Below, piece by piece: positions 11,246 through 23,128 of a stretch of DNA of 64,000 nucleotides. Position 1 is the first letter of the stretch, and each line of letters starts with the position of its first letter. This stretch comes from Cercophora sp. LCS_1 (lineage: Eukaryota > Ascomycota > Sordariomycetes > Sordariales > Lasiosphaeriaceae): contig JAPZLL010000012.1 in the NCBI GenBank assembly GCA_036250225.1, positions 868,001-932,000 on the forward strand. Direction: 5' to 3'. Position numbers and translations under genes: made by a program. A model generated the notes under the pieces. That model did no database searches and was not told where the DNA came from. It was given only the letters and a program-made list of their open reading frames with translations.

Positions 11246-12982
11246 CAGCACAGCAAACGATCAGTTGGGACCCGGGTCACAGAGCTCGGTAGCACTTCTT
11301 GCGTTAGAATAGGCTGCGGATTAGACGCCATCGAGTCTGGCACCCCGGCATTTTGAGGTTCACTCTCATTGCTCCGTGAACGCCGCACCGCGACAAGACC
11401 GCCACGTTGCCGTCATTGGAGGAAAGCGGCTCACCAACCCAGCCTTTCTACCAAAATATTGCGGTCGCTTTTTCGGTGGCGATTCTACGTGCCCTATCGT
11501 CTTGCGAGTTTGACCCGGGTCGGACTCGGATGGGGTCTGATTCACGGCAGATCGTGACCGATATGGCCGGTCGAGGTCAGGGTCAGCCGGTTTGTTTTAT
11601 TATATCAGCATGAGGGCATTGCAGGTCTGGAGTTTACAGTGAGTTGATTTTTTACTGGTGGGATTAAAAGAGCTTGATACCATGGTTGCGCGACTCGATT
11701 CGAGCATGGCTTAGGAAAAGATGATTGGATACTCATTATTATGTTCAGTCATATTACGACAGATGGCCAGCGGTTGGCTATGAACTGGGTTATCAGACCG
11801 AAGCAGCTAGGCGTTTTAATGGAGGTATCATGGTCACGGTCGACGAAGAGAATTTAGTAGTCAACATTGGATATCTTGGAAATCTGCAAAAAATCGGAAC
11901 CCTCCTGGTGACATCGCGCAATGAGAGGCGGATTTTTCGCATTCGGCACACGATGAAAGGCTAGAACCAGACGCAAAGGGTAGACACCGCTCTGGGAGAT
12001 TGGCATCGAATCGAAGCCTGCCAGCACCTGCCGAGGGGTCCTGCTTACTTCGCCACTGCTGTTGTTGCGGCTGAACTGGATTTGGGCGCGGCACTTGTTC
12101 GGCGTCCCCTGAAAAGCCCACTGACGTCAGTGGATGCGGCAAGGCACGGCAAGGGTTCCCAGGCGGCACGCATTTATCGGTTTTGTGTCTTGGATCTCGT
12201 GCGATGCTTTTTCCAGCCCCTCCTGGGTGCAGACTGGTGCAACGCCATCGGCTCGAGTTGTTCTGCTTTTGGTCACCCGACGATTTGGGGGTCTCAGTTG
12301 GCCATTTGCGAGTGGATGCTGGTGAACCCTGCCTGCATTGTCCCTGAGGGGTCCCTGAGTTTAGGTGCCTCGGCCCTCTCCCCGCCTGCCCGCTGCACGT
12401 GGCTCGTCCGATTACCGGTCGTCCATCCCGGAATGAGGCTTTCGCCAACATTGCCCATGAAATCGACGCGCAACGTACCCCATTTCACTGCGGGGTACCT
12501 CGCGACGTCCGGATCATTTTGATAGGGTTTTCGTTCATTTGTTTTTACGAGCGATCTACAGACCCTGAGGCAACTTGAGGCTTCGCATGTGATGAGCCGT
12601 CACAATTTGGAAGCTGAAGCTTGCTGCTTTGAGTGGTGGTGAATAGAGGAAGCAGCGAACTTGCCGTACTTACCAACGACAAGCGGTGTGGCGGAGAACT
12701 TCATCTCGACGACAAACTCCACGCAAAGAAGGCGCAAAGGTTGACGGATGCCAAATTGGCTGTTGAACGGTTCGCGACTGCGCTGTGTCGACCCCCCGCG
12801 TCTCGGGGAAATCGCGTGCTTGACCGAGCGGGTGAAGTGGGTGTGGGGGCGGGTCCGAGTGGAGTTTGCCTTCCTCACCTCCCGCCCCCGAGTCATCACA
12901 CCATTCTCATCGTCGCTCTTGCCGTGTGAGCAAGTTACTCAACAACCACCTCTCACCAAAAACGTGCGAGACATTCGTTGAG
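11246..12982. other. intergenic, promoter of the amino-acid permease
   Basis: No convincing gene is seen. Frames overlapping about 11,860-12,520 on both strands mirror one another and lack protein-like composition. The last 150 bases before 12983 are C/T-rich, as is common for fungal transcription start regions. Confidence 0.45.
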
Positions 12983-14736
12983 ATGGCAAGTGCACCCTCG
13001 GAACAGCAGCCGCTGCTTGGCAGCTCCCCCTCCTCCGGGGCTCAAGCTCCGAACGGTGATACCCGAGGCGGAAGTCGAGACGCAGAGCGCGCCACCGGTG
13101 GCACCTTCACTCGTAACCTGGGAACGCTCGAAGCCTTCGCCATCGTCATTAGCATCGTAATTGGGAGTGGTGTCTTTACGTCGCCGGGGTCCATTGACAC
13201 CAATGTGCCGTCGCCCGGCGCTGCGCTTGTGGTGTGGCTCGTTGGAGGTGTTCTTGCTTGGACGGGAGCAAGCACATTGGCAGAGTTGGGGACTGCGATT
13301 CCTGGGGAGGGTATGCTCGATCCTTAACCTGTGTGATGTTTTTTTTTTCTGCCTGTGGTGAAACTGACATCTGCAAGGCGGAGTCCAACCGTATCTCAAG
13401 TACATCTTTGGAGATGTCTTTGGCTTCCTTGCTGCCTGGACGTGGATCGTGGCTGTTATGCCGGCCACTTTGGCTATCCTGAGCATTGTGTTTGTCGAGA
13501 GCATCTACTCAGCCGCGGGTGTGACAGGCCAAGAGTCCAACATCGTCCATAAACTGTTGTCTGTCGGCATCCTCGTTCTCATCAGTCTTGCAAACTCGAT
13601 CAGCACCAAGGCGAGCACTCAACTCAATAACTTCTTCGTCGTCACCAAGTTCGTCACGATTGCCGCTGTCGTTCTTGTTGCCTTTTCGGCCATCCTGGTC
13701 CATCTCTTGGGTAAGGATGGAGACGGAGAACCTCTGGACTGGTGGCGCAAGCCATGGTTTGGAGACAGAGACAGCATCAATCCCGACGGGAGCATTACGC
13801 ACTGGGAGGGTTTGAGTGATTGGGAGACGCTGGGCCACTTGTCTGCGGCCCTTTATGGCGCGTTGTGGGCTTACTCTGGGTGGGACAAGGTATGTCTTAT
13901 TGGTCCCTCTGGAGCTGGCACGATCCTAATTAAAGACAGGCCATCTATATCTCTGCCGAGCTCTCGGAGCCTGCCACCCAGCTACCCCTTGCCCTGAACA
14001 CCTCGATTCCGACAATCATTCTCTGCTTTGTTGCCGCAAATGCGTCCTACTACATCCTTCTTCCCTGGAAGGTCGTGTCCACGACGGACAGCGTGGCCGT
14101 TGTAAGCTTCCCTTTGTTTGATTTGGACTATTCGTTGCTGATTGAGGTGTCAAACAGACCGCAATCACTCACTTCCTCGGCTCAGCGTTCGGAACGGTAG
14201 CCGCCGTCCTCATCTGTCTCGTTGTTGCGGGCTCGCTGCTCGGAAACTCGTTCGTCGCGGGTCGAATGGCAGTTGCTGCTGCCAACATGAACTGGTTTCC
14301 CCGTCTGTTCAGTGTTGTCGGTCGTGTTGGCGTTGGCTCCACGGAAAGCCAGAGCTCGTCCTTGGATGACGACGCGAAGTCCTCAGCATCTGATGCCCCT
14401 ATCAATGCCATCATCCTATCAACAATCCTTTCGTCGCTGTACATCTTGCTGGGAAGCTTCCGGGCTCTCCTGACATTCAACGGCTTGGGCGAATACACCT
14501 TTTTCTTCCTAACCGTGCTCGGGGCCATCGTTCTTCGCTATAGAGAACCCGGGCTCGAGAGGCCTTATAAGCCACTGGTATTGGTCCCTGTGACTTTTGC
14601 TCTGGTTAGCGGGTTTGTTGTTGTTCGAGGCGCGATATTCGCTCCATCGCAAGCCGCTGTCTTGCTGGGGCTTTGGGCATTGGGAGCGCTGTTCTACCTC
14701 GCAAGGAGATGGGTTCAGGAGAGAAGGGCAGTGTAA
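12983..14736 (+). CDS. LAT-type amino-acid permease (APC superfamily, methionine-permease-like)
   Basis: Four exons (12983-13310, 13378-13889, 13940-14101, 14158-14736) give 526 residues, and all joins keep frame. A hydrophilic N-terminus is followed by NLGTLEAFAIVISIVIGSGV, the APC helix 1 with its IGSGVF substrate-binding bend. About twelve membrane segments follow. WAYSGWDK in helix 6 and the later DAPINAIILS and GEYTFFFLTVLGAIVLR segments are typical of the L-amino-acid transporter (LAT) branch that includes yeast Mup1/Mup3. A C-terminal RPYKPLVLVPV segment fits the same family. It is a probable plasma-membrane amino-acid importer. The exact substrate is not determinable here. Confidence 0.88.
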
Positions 14737-15589
14737 ACATCATCTATTTGGTTTGTACTTTATTTCTGGATAGATAAATGGGAAAGGACGATACTCATTG
14801 GAGTTGCAATGACGATCTGGGTGTTGAATTGACCCAAGCTGGGATCCCATGCTGCCAGGCCCATTCTCTGCGACGGAAGTCAATGGTTGTCTGGCTCTGT
14901 GGGGTCCTCGTGGATAGGGAGGTAACCTAACAATTGCGATGAACTGAATGGATCAAGATGGCCACAAAACTGAAGTTCCGCAGGAAACCAGAGGGCCGCC
15001 ACAGCTACATGGGTACAAGGCTGAAGCACCCGCCAAAGAAACCAAGTAGCCGTGCCCCCACAGTGGAAGCTGCCCACCTAAAAGGCCAAACTCTAGGAGA
15101 AACCTTCCCTCCAACAAGCTAGGAAATGAGCCACTAGATCATTTGATGATTTCCTCCGTCTCGTTGGACACATACCCATGAGGGCCCCCAATCTGTGTTG
15201 GGCACAATGACGCCGATTCCCCAATAGATGGATGCCTTTGGAATCAAAGATCTGGCTCTACTCTTTGAAGCCAGGTCCTCGTATGTGACTGTCTGTTAGA
15301 AAACGAGATAAGGAGGCTATATGTGCTTTCCTCATGATTCAGTAACCGGCTGTGTGATTCCCTCCAGCCTCTTGCTTGTTTACCTTACTCCAAACCCATC
15401 TGGCAGCCTCACGAGGAGTCTTGAGCTCCTTGGGAGGCTGCCTTGAGTCCCAGAGCAACTGATTTACCCCCGGCTACGCTTCTCTGCCTCTTTCTAGAAC
15501 CAGGGGTGCCTTCCTTGCTGCAGCCTCGTGGCCATGGTCCGGACCCGCGGCCGTCACACACACACAGAGTAAAATTTCCGCACCCCACT

Positions 15590-15710
15590 GCACTTTCCTC
15601 CCTCTTCTTTCCCCCCCTCCGCTAATCTCTTCCCTCTTCCCCTCCTCCACCTTCTTCTCCTCGCCCTCCTCCTCATCCTCCTCCTCGTCCTCCCCCTCTA
15701 TCAACCAGAG
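15590..15710 (+). repeat. long polypyrimidine (CTC/TCC) tract
   Basis: About 120 nt are almost pure C/T, dominated by ctc and tcc triplets, then run into ctctatc. This is a low-complexity simple repeat, possibly a promoter-type pyrimidine tract, though no gene start can be assigned to it. Confidence 0.7.
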
Positions 15711-16103
15711 GCTGTTCACCTCGTACACTGAGTCGGCTGCGGCCTCAACCCTCAAAGCGTATGTGAGTCCACACCCGTGCTACTTCTTCCTTGACTCAAC
15801 TGGAGTCCAAAATCAAAATGAAAAATTAAACAAAAAATGTAAGTCCCATTCCCTCGTTCTCCGACATGGAGCTCCCCTCCCTGCTCTCAGCACCAATCCC
15901 CTCTCCTTGGATCCCCTTGGATCTCCTCAACTGCAATTAGGGGAGTTGCTTGTCATTGATGGTCGACCCTCGCCGCCGACTGGCAAGACATACTTGAGAG
16001 GGCTTTCAAGCTGACCGAGGCTCAGAAAATCAAAACAATTATTAGTGGCTGCGGCCCAGTCTCCGGATGCCGTCTAACCTGACCTGTACTTTACCTGTAT
16101 TTT

Positions 16104-16550
16104 ATGGGGACCTCTGTAAGTGTTTCGCCAAATGGATCAACCCATCACAAGATCCCGTCGGAGAATGCTAACACAGCCTTCTCCCAGGAGCCCCTGGCTT
16201 TTGCGGCTCCCTACCCTGCTGCCCAGTGTGGACCTGCGCCTGGCCCATACCAGCCTCCTGTCGCCCAATACCATGCACCCGGCGCGCCTGCTTTCCCAGG
16301 CCACCATGGGAACGGCCCCCGTCAGCCGTATCGTGGAGGTTATCGCGACGGCAACAGGTCACGCGGTCATTACCATCATGGCAACAGAGCCCATAGCCGT
16401 CACAATGTAGTCGGACTCTTTCTTCACACCACTTACCTGATGATGACGGATTGCGCGACGACTCTCAACGCCAACACTCTCAGTGACACCCAGGCGGGGA
16501 CTCGGACGATGAGGGGGAGGACTTTGAAGAGATATATGTTGCTGATATAA
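16104..16550 (+). CDS. doubtful hypothetical gene with a frame switch
   Basis: The first part of this frame has protein-like low complexity (PAAQCGPAPGPYQPP, then GGYRDGNRSRGHYHHGNR), suggesting a Pro- then Arg/Gly/His-rich protein. After about residue 100 it becomes nonsense-like. Another frame from about 16,497 reads GDSDDEGEDFEEIYVADITQ and then stops, which looks like a real acidic C-terminus. An intron or an indel would have to join them; I could not find a join satisfying phase and splice signals. It could be a decaying gene. Confidence 0.3.
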   Translation: MGTSVSVSPNGSTHHKIPSENANTAFSQEPLAFAAPYPAAQCGPAPGPYQPPVAQYHAPGAPAFPGHHGNGPRQPYRGGYRDGNRSRGHYHHGNRAHSRHNVVGLFLHTTYLMMTDCATTLNANTLSDTQAGTRTMRGRTLKRYMLLI

Positions 16551-17999
16551 CTCAGTGAGCACAAGTTGTTCGATTCCCGCTGGATGAAGCTGACCATTCT
16601 TAGACCTGCAGATATTGTGTTGAATTGGCAGTCAGCCGGTTTGGTTGTCTGACTAGCCCTCTGTCAGAAGAGGTGGCTGGGCCAGCTATCTGTACACACG
16701 GCACCCCAACATCCCCTTGGGCCCACAGCCTCTAGCCTGAGTCGCCCTGCCCTCCATGTGTCTATACACAGCTCGTGGCCTCTGACGTCCCCATCTACCA
16801 CCGACTTCCACCTGGACTAACACGGCTAATCGGTCACCTGATGGCACGTCCGAAGTAACCCTCGGATGGCAGCTTCTGTCATGTCGTCTCAACACTTGGG
16901 ATCTTGCTCCCAGTGAAGACTTGGATGGGTTCGGCAAGGATTAACTCGGCAATTCTCGAGCGTGAGGCGCGAGTTCCTAGTACTCCTGGCACGAGAACTC
17001 CCGATCGGACTTGAGGAATGGAAGGCAATGTCGCCCTCGGCCCAACAGCGCTTGCAGTACCCGGAGTGAGGTTGACACCAACCTACCTAGCAGCATACAC
17101 AACCACCTCGTCGCACTTACCTTCAGCATGGCGCTGCCGTTTCAACCAAAATCGCCACACGGTGGCCTGATGCTGCCTGCTGGGGGGAAGAAGGAAGGAT
17201 CCAACGAGTTGTGTGGCTCTCGGTTGCCACAAGGCCGAATGATGGGAAGGTGCTAGCGGCCAGGCCCCGCCGAAGACGCGAGAGTTGGGAACAACGTGTT
17301 GGTGTGGCCAGGTGAGTGCCATCTACCCATTCGATTCCCGACACAAGATTCTGACTGTGATCGGTTTAACTTAGATGGCTGCGAGTCGCGCCAACCTTTC
17401 CCAAGGCGAGCAACATGATCCCTTGTGCGGTGTCATCGACAGGCCGGTATGTCGGATGGCTTCGGAGCGCCCACGGAAGGAAGGGTTGGACGACCCACGG
17501 AGACCAGCTGCTATTTCCTGCCGCAACAGAAACCAGATACAAGTCTGCGCCTTCCCCGTCTTCCGATATCCCGTCTTCCGATATCCCGTCTGAAAAGAGC
17601 GCAAACTTGCGTCGGGGTTGGACTCATGGCAGCCATGACTGCGTGTTCCTTCCGCCGGAGTGCGGCATGTGCCCCGTTTCAAAGCGCGCCCCTTCCACAT
17701 GGCGATCCAGCTCAGCGCGTTGGGCCTCAACCGATCGATATCCGTCGCCCGAGCTCCGACTCCCTGAGGAGCATAAATAGCAGGCCAATTCCCACGTTGC
17801 ACTTGTCTCACTCTCTCCAGACATCTCACACTCTCCAGTCTGGCAGTTGTGCAACAGATCAAGCCTCTCTCTCTTTCATTCACCAACCCGAGAAACCCCC
17901 AATACTTCTCTGCTTCGCATTCCCGTCATTCATCCACATCACGCATCCACATCACACATCCCACTCACGGATTCCACCTGCGCAACTCACCCCCTCACG

Positions 18000-18482
18000 A
18001 TGCTTTTCAACGTCATTCTGCTCGCGACCACGGCCTTTGCCGCCGCTGTTCGCCCACGTGGCATCAATGACTGCAGCGATAGCAGCTTCGAAAACCAGAC
18101 TTCGGGCGGTTCTCCCAAGGCAGACGACTGTGCCCAGCTCGCCAAGAACATCCAGGGCGACGGCACCTGGACTTACGATTCCGGCGGCACCCAGTACCAG
18201 CTGGCGCAGTACGGTACTTGCGCCTTCGGCGTGCAATCCGCTTGCCTCCCGCACCGCTGCCCCGCGGGCGGCATCTACGTCTACATCGGCAATCAAGACA
18301 TCATCGACGTGATCACCGAGAGCATCAAGCGCTTCAAGGACGACAAGGGACTGGTTGGCAGCAAGGGCATCATGAACTGCACGGAGATGGGCAGTGGCTA
18401 TCCAATTGGTACGCTCTGGGGTATTTACAGCACTGGTGTGAGCATGAATCAGACCTTCCTCAACGAGACGCACCTGGTTTGA
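18000..18482 (+). CDS. Hce2/Ecp2-domain secreted protein (effector candidate)
   Basis: One exon encodes 160 residues. MLFNVILLATTAFAAAV is a signal peptide. The rest is a single Hce2 domain (homologues of Cladosporium fulvum Ecp2): INDCSDSSFENQTSGGSPKA, DDCAQLAKNIQGDGTW, YGTCAFGVQ, IGNQDIIDVITESIKRF, then VGSKGIMNC. The conserved cysteines are present and the length matches single-domain members. Ecp2-family proteins are secreted, and some trigger or modulate plant cell death; others occur in non-pathogens and may act on competing microbes. Whether this one is an effector is inference. An unusually clean CA/CT-rich leader precedes the ATG. It converges on the SDR gene. Confidence 0.85.
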   Translation: MLFNVILLATTAFAAAVRPRGINDCSDSSFENQTSGGSPKADDCAQLAKNIQGDGTWTYDSGGTQYQLAQYGTCAFGVQSACLPHRCPAGGIYVYIGNQDIIDVITESIKRFKDDKGLVGSKGIMNCTEMGSGYPIGTLWGIYSTGVSMNQTFLNETHLV

Positions 18483-18747
18483 TGGGAGTCAGCGACATTG
18501 CACTAGGGGATGGAATATGGTTCTGAGAGGGGTTTTTTTGACGATTGAATGGGAGATGGACATGGAGGATAGGTTTCGGGTATATCTGTTTGTTGTGTGC
18601 GCATGGATGGCAATTGTTACTTTATTCTATGGGATGCTCGCTCAAGAGGCTCGAGTAGCCGGACCCTAGATATCTGCGGAAATTCAACCCCCTCATCGAT
18701 CACTTGTTGCTTCGTCCACCCCTTTGACATTGCTTGCGCATCCAGAC

Positions 18748-19721
18748 TCACACCATGTTTGCCCCATTGACTCTGATCACCTGCCCTGAAACCCATCTGC
18801 TGCTTTCCCCCGCCAAAAAGACCACCACCTCGGCAATTTCCTTGGGCGTCCCCAACCTTCCAAACGGACTCTGCCCTTCCAGCATCTTGACCACCCCCTC
18901 GCTTTTTCCCTCGAAGAACAGATCGGTTGCCGTCGGTCCCGGCGCAACTGCATTCACGGTGATTCCCTTCGCCGCCAATTCCTTGGCCAAAACCCTCGTC
19001 ATCTGATCCACCGCGCCCTTGCTCATGACATACAGCAAGTACCCGGGCGCCACCGCACTTGCCGTGTTCAGGCCGGTCGAGATGAAGACCACGCGTCCGC
19101 CACTGGCAGGCATGTGTTTGACAGCCCTCTGCGCCAGAAACAGTGGGCCCTTGACATTGATGTCCATGATGCGCGCGAACCCCTCCTCGGTCACGCTGTC
19201 CAATTGACCCATTGGCATCCACCCGGCTGTTTGTCCTATCCGTCAGCGGTGTTGCATGGCGACACAAGACATTTATTTTGTTTCTCCCCCGTTTCGAGAA
19301 AGGGGGGAAACGGCCCGAAAAGGGTTTGGTTTGGGGAATGGCCCGGGGGTGACACGCGTGATATTGGGGAAACGTGTTGCAAGGGATCGGGGGGAAGATG
19401 TTGAGGTTGCACACAGGGCGGAGGCGGGATTGGGAAGGGGAGGTAATACCACGCACCATTGGGTATCACAACGTCGATTTTGCCGAATTTCGAGACGGCT
19501 GCTTCCACTAGCTTGGTGATGTCGGCTGTTTTGCCTGCGTCGGCTTGCACGGCCACGGCGCGGTCGGCGCCGATTTGGGTGACGAGCGTGTCGGCGGCGA
19601 ACGAGTCGGTCAGGTAGTTGACTACGATGCTGGCGCCTTGGGATGCGGCGTGCAGGGCGATGGCGCGGCCGATGCCTTTGGAGGCACCGGTTATGAGGAG
19701 GACTTTGTTTGTGAGGGACAT
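18748..19721 (-). CDS. short-chain dehydrogenase/reductase, ketoacyl-reductase-like
   Basis: Two exons (19721-19457, 19226-18748) give 247 residues. The join restores PNAGWMP, supplying the NAG motif, and leaves a 230-nt intron that is long for this window. TGASKGIG (residues 11-18) is the cofactor-binding glycine motif. MDINVKGPLFLAQ, FISTG and YVMSK provide the catalytic Asn, Ser, Tyr and Lys, and NAVAPGPTATDLF follows. The C-terminus VSGQVIRVNGANMV is typical of fungal classical SDRs close to 3-oxoacyl-ACP reductase and versicolorin-reductase types. The substrate is unknown. It is likely cytosolic, with no signal peptide. Confidence 0.88.
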
Positions 19722-20436
19722 GGTTTTGTTGGTGTTGGTGAGCGCTGAGAACTGGCGAGGCTTGGCGTGGTGTTGATGGTGGTGGTTCGGGTATCAGGAG
19801 CTGTGTTGATCGTGATTTGGTGGTAGTTTTTGGATGTTGATCTGGTCAGGGGCTCAGGGGTGTATAAATATGGCATGGCGGACGGAGATAGGGGACGCCC
19901 GAGGAGCGGTTGGGCTCATGTTGACTCAGCGGTGGTGATGAGGTAATTAGGTGGCTTTGACCGGACAGAAAATATGCGACCATGCGAATAGGCGCCGTTC
20001 GCGAAACTGGAAAGTCGGTCGAGTCGCGGGATTCGCGGCGTTTGCGCGGGCGCGGATAGGGAGTGTCGATCTCGGGATCGGATTTATGTGTATCGGACTT
20101 GACATTCCCGATGGACCATGCAAGTTTTGTCATCCATCGCAAACCTGCATCTTACACAACGAAGGGTCACGAAATACCACGCAACGCATTTGTCTGGGGA
20201 TTAAAACATATCCACGGATCACCCCTCACTTTTGTTCTGCAAACTCCGTGGACACTGAATCTGAAATGATTAGCCCTCAGGGGTAATGCTTCGCGGCATA
20301 CCCGAATGTGAGGCAAGCTCAAGTCAAGGGGATTCCCAGGATGTGGCTAGACTCCCCGCAAGTTCAAACAAGTGTTCTTGTTTCACAGACACCCGCCTTG
20401 CGAATAAGCTCTGTTTTCATCCCACCAAGGCGGTCT
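19722..20436. other. intergenic, promoter of the SDR gene
   Basis: No gene is seen. A TATA-like tataaata lies near 19,862, about 140 nt upstream of the SDR start on the minus strand. Confidence 0.45.
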
Positions 20437-20894
20437 TCATCGCACTCCAGGTAGCGAACGAGCATGGGACTTGTTAATAGGATCAACCCGGCAACTTGGA
20501 CGTTTGTGCGAGCAGTCGTCAATCCATCCGGGTATTGCCGGGATGCGCTGGTCAAGTGTGACCACTGGGGAAGCTACCCATATTTGACGTGACCCTGCCA
20601 ACCCTTTGGGACAGTTAGGAGCTGTATGTTTCAAGCAAGAGTTTGAGAAATTACCGCACCGAGAGATGAACCGATTGTCAACCATTTCTCGTGATCCGAT
20701 AGAGTAATCGGCGCGGAGTATCGTCTTCGTTTCTATCGCTCCTTCTGCTTCGTCCACAAAGCTCCGGATGGTTTCATCTGAGAAGAGAGGTAGAAAGTAT
20801 CGGCCAACCGGGCACTCCTGTGCGGCCTCCAGGAAAGAAAACACAGAAGGGTGATGCTCCAGGATACGAGTGCCTAGCATGGCCATGCCCCAAC
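20437..20894 (-). other. open frame directly downstream of the Zn2Cys6 gene
   Basis: Immediately after the regulator's stop codon, another minus frame stays open for about 150 codons. Its first 75 have a protein-like look, for example LGWGMAMLGTRILEHHPS and GRYFLPLFSDETIRSFVDEA. It could be an alternative C-terminus reached by a frameshift or an unseen splice, a 3' UTR, or the remnant of another gene. I found no splice pair that joins it cleanly. Confidence 0.3.
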
Positions 20895-23128
20895 CTAGTC
20901 CAGGGCTTTGCTTCCGTATACTTCTTGGATGAACCGATCGGCCTCGCTGATGATGCGCACGCTTTGATTGACGCTAGGGGAACTCGGATCGCCTGAGACC
21001 TTTTGCCAGCTTTCGAGAAGGCTTCTGAGATGCTCGCCAGCCGACAGGACTTGGACTTCGATTTGACTTCGCAACACCGGGACTCTGCAAGCAGCTAGTA
21101 ACACGAGCATGGCTCCGGCCATACTGCAAAACAAAGCATCATGTCAGTTACAAGCCCTAGCCCCAGGGCCCCGGGAGTATGTGGTCAGAGGCATCAACTC
21201 ACCTCAACGAGCATATCCAGGTGTCCACCAGAACTGTCTGTGCGAATCCCTTCAAATTGAGTACGTGTAAGAGACATGCATCGAGGCATGCTTTGCAGTT
21301 TTTCAACGCCTCCTGGTTTGTTGGCGGATCACTTCCCGGGGATGTGCCATCGGAGCCAGATCTCAACCCGCTAAGCATCCACATCAAGTATCTACAACTA
21401 TTAGAGAGTTCGGATTGTGAGGTTTTAGGCTCTACTCACGGCCGGTATATCACGCTCTGACACGTCAAATACCGCTGTCTTAGAAAGGCGCCGTGCTCCG
21501 TAGCAGTCGGCTGGCAATCATAGCCCACCGTAAACGCAAAGGCCGTTGGAAGTACGTCTCGCCACTCGTCCAATTGGTGGTTCAGCTCGGCGACGACATA
21601 CGGAAACTTGGCGTTGTCCAGTGATGCTCCCGTACCCCGGGCGTAGAGTAGTTGATGTACCCTGTTGAGGAGTCTCCGCATCGAGATGCAGGCGAGGAAG
21701 TATAGAGATGACTGTTCCTCCTCCAACGGTATTGTATGCGTGTTGTAGTCTCCGGGTAGAGGAACGGACGATTCGATGCGAGCGATACCGGAGAGAGGCA
21801 AGCTTGAAAGCTCAGCAAGGTAGTCGCTTTCGAGGATATAGCACGACCAAAAGATACGCCGAACTCGTTCTTGGTCCTCTGAAGTCTCGTCATGCGGTGG
21901 GTATGACAGAAGAAGCAGACACTTTCCCGCTGCGGCATGGATGTAGTCCCAGGCCTGTAGGGGTCTGCGCAGGAACGCAAAGTAAACACTGGACCCTCAC
22001 GGTTAGAAAGGCTTCAAGCAGCCGGGTTGAGAAAGACTCACGCAGAGAAGAAAAGACAGTGAGTTGCGATTGAACTGACGTTGGTGTGTGCAACGTAAAG
22101 TTTTTTCAAAGCTCCGTCGAAGAACATGTCCCCCATCGCTCGTTTTGCTGCCCTCCTCTTCACTTCGTCGTCAGTCATGTCTACATCCCTGTCTGCAAGA
22201 CAGGATATGACTTGACTCGCACACCCGAGAGCCATAGTCAGCAAAGCGAGACAGGGATAAGGCCCCTCTTCGTCAAATGCGCCATTGATAACAATCTGTC
22301 GAATCCTCTCGAGCTGGTTCCGTGACATTGTGGGATACCAAAAGTTGACAGCATGCTCAAACGAGTCGAGTATATCATCGATGTCCTCCGAAGAAACGTA
22401 CGGGTACATTGTAGAGGCTCGGCTTCGCATGGGAGGTCTGGATTGCTCGAGTCGAAAGATGGAAACGTAGTCGCGGCGTAGACTCGGGAATACATCAAAG
22501 TGTGGCCAACTGAGGACAGACTCAGTTGTAGAGGTATGCAGGGAGTCAAGCACCGCATTCTCCAGGTTGTTGTCATTGTGAGTGTCGCTTTGTGGTGTTT
22601 GAGGGTGACGTAGTGCAACGCGGTCGACATGGACATCAGGGAGGGAGCCCCCAGAAAAACTGCTTCTCCCAGCCGAGGAGCTGAAAAGCGGGGAGATTAT
22701 CGACTGGAAGCGTCGCTCGGGATAGGGGGATTGGGCCTAGGCTTTTTGTGAGGGGCTGTCCCAAAGGCTCAGGGGTACGGGGAACATACAAGGGTGGAGT
22801 TCATCTCCTGTAAGACCCTCTCAAGCCGGAGAACGCCATCGAGAATGAGGTCTGTCTTTCCCCTCCTGCAGCGCCAAGTCAGCTCAGTAACCAGAACCAG
22901 AACCCACACAGACTTACGAGTTTGCCTCAGACCCATAGGTACACTCATTTTCGGCCTGGAAACACGCACTGCAAGGCGTGTTGCCATCGCATCGGATCTT
23001 TCTTGCCCTGCAAACGTCGCACTTTTCCAGTCAGGGATTAGGCCACTCAAAAAGCAGCAAATCATCAAACTCACGGCATGTGACGTTCGAAGTCTCTTTC
23101 TGGCTGGTTCGTTTGCTGGGTTCTCCAT
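20895..23128 (-). CDS. Zn2Cys6 fungal-specific transcription factor
   Basis: Seven exons (23128-23075, 23021-22918, 22865-22790, 22703-22042, 21988-21440, 21391-21203, 21123-20895) sum to 620 residues with every phase consistent. Cysteines 19, 22, 29, 35, 38 and 45 form the Zn2Cys6 DNA-binding cluster (CDVCRARKIRCDGNTPC); its first Cys is reached only after splicing. A short linker and predicted coiled stretch (VLRLERVLQEMNSTL) follow. The fungal-specific transcription factor homology region spans about residues 150-500, with ERVRRIFWSCYILESD as a recognisable core. It lies beside a lactose-permease-like transporter and a GH2 beta-galactosidase, so regulation of that set is a reasonable inference. 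The last exon may not be the true end (see the following open frame). Confidence 0.85.

Larger units (their letters stand above)
14737..17999. other. 3.2 kb with few coding signals
   Basis: The stretch contains the pyrimidine tract at about 15,590-15,710, the doubtful frame at 16104-16550, and a 15-bp direct duplication (cgtcttccgatatcc twice, near 17,567-17,597). The right end is the C/T- and CA-rich leader of the Hce2 gene. No further gene is supported. Confidence 0.4.

Noticed and set aside
17562..17597. Two-copy 15-bp direct repeat considered as a CRISPR- or transposon-like signal
   Set aside because: Only two adjacent copies, no spacer and a eukaryotic setting; it is a simple local duplication.
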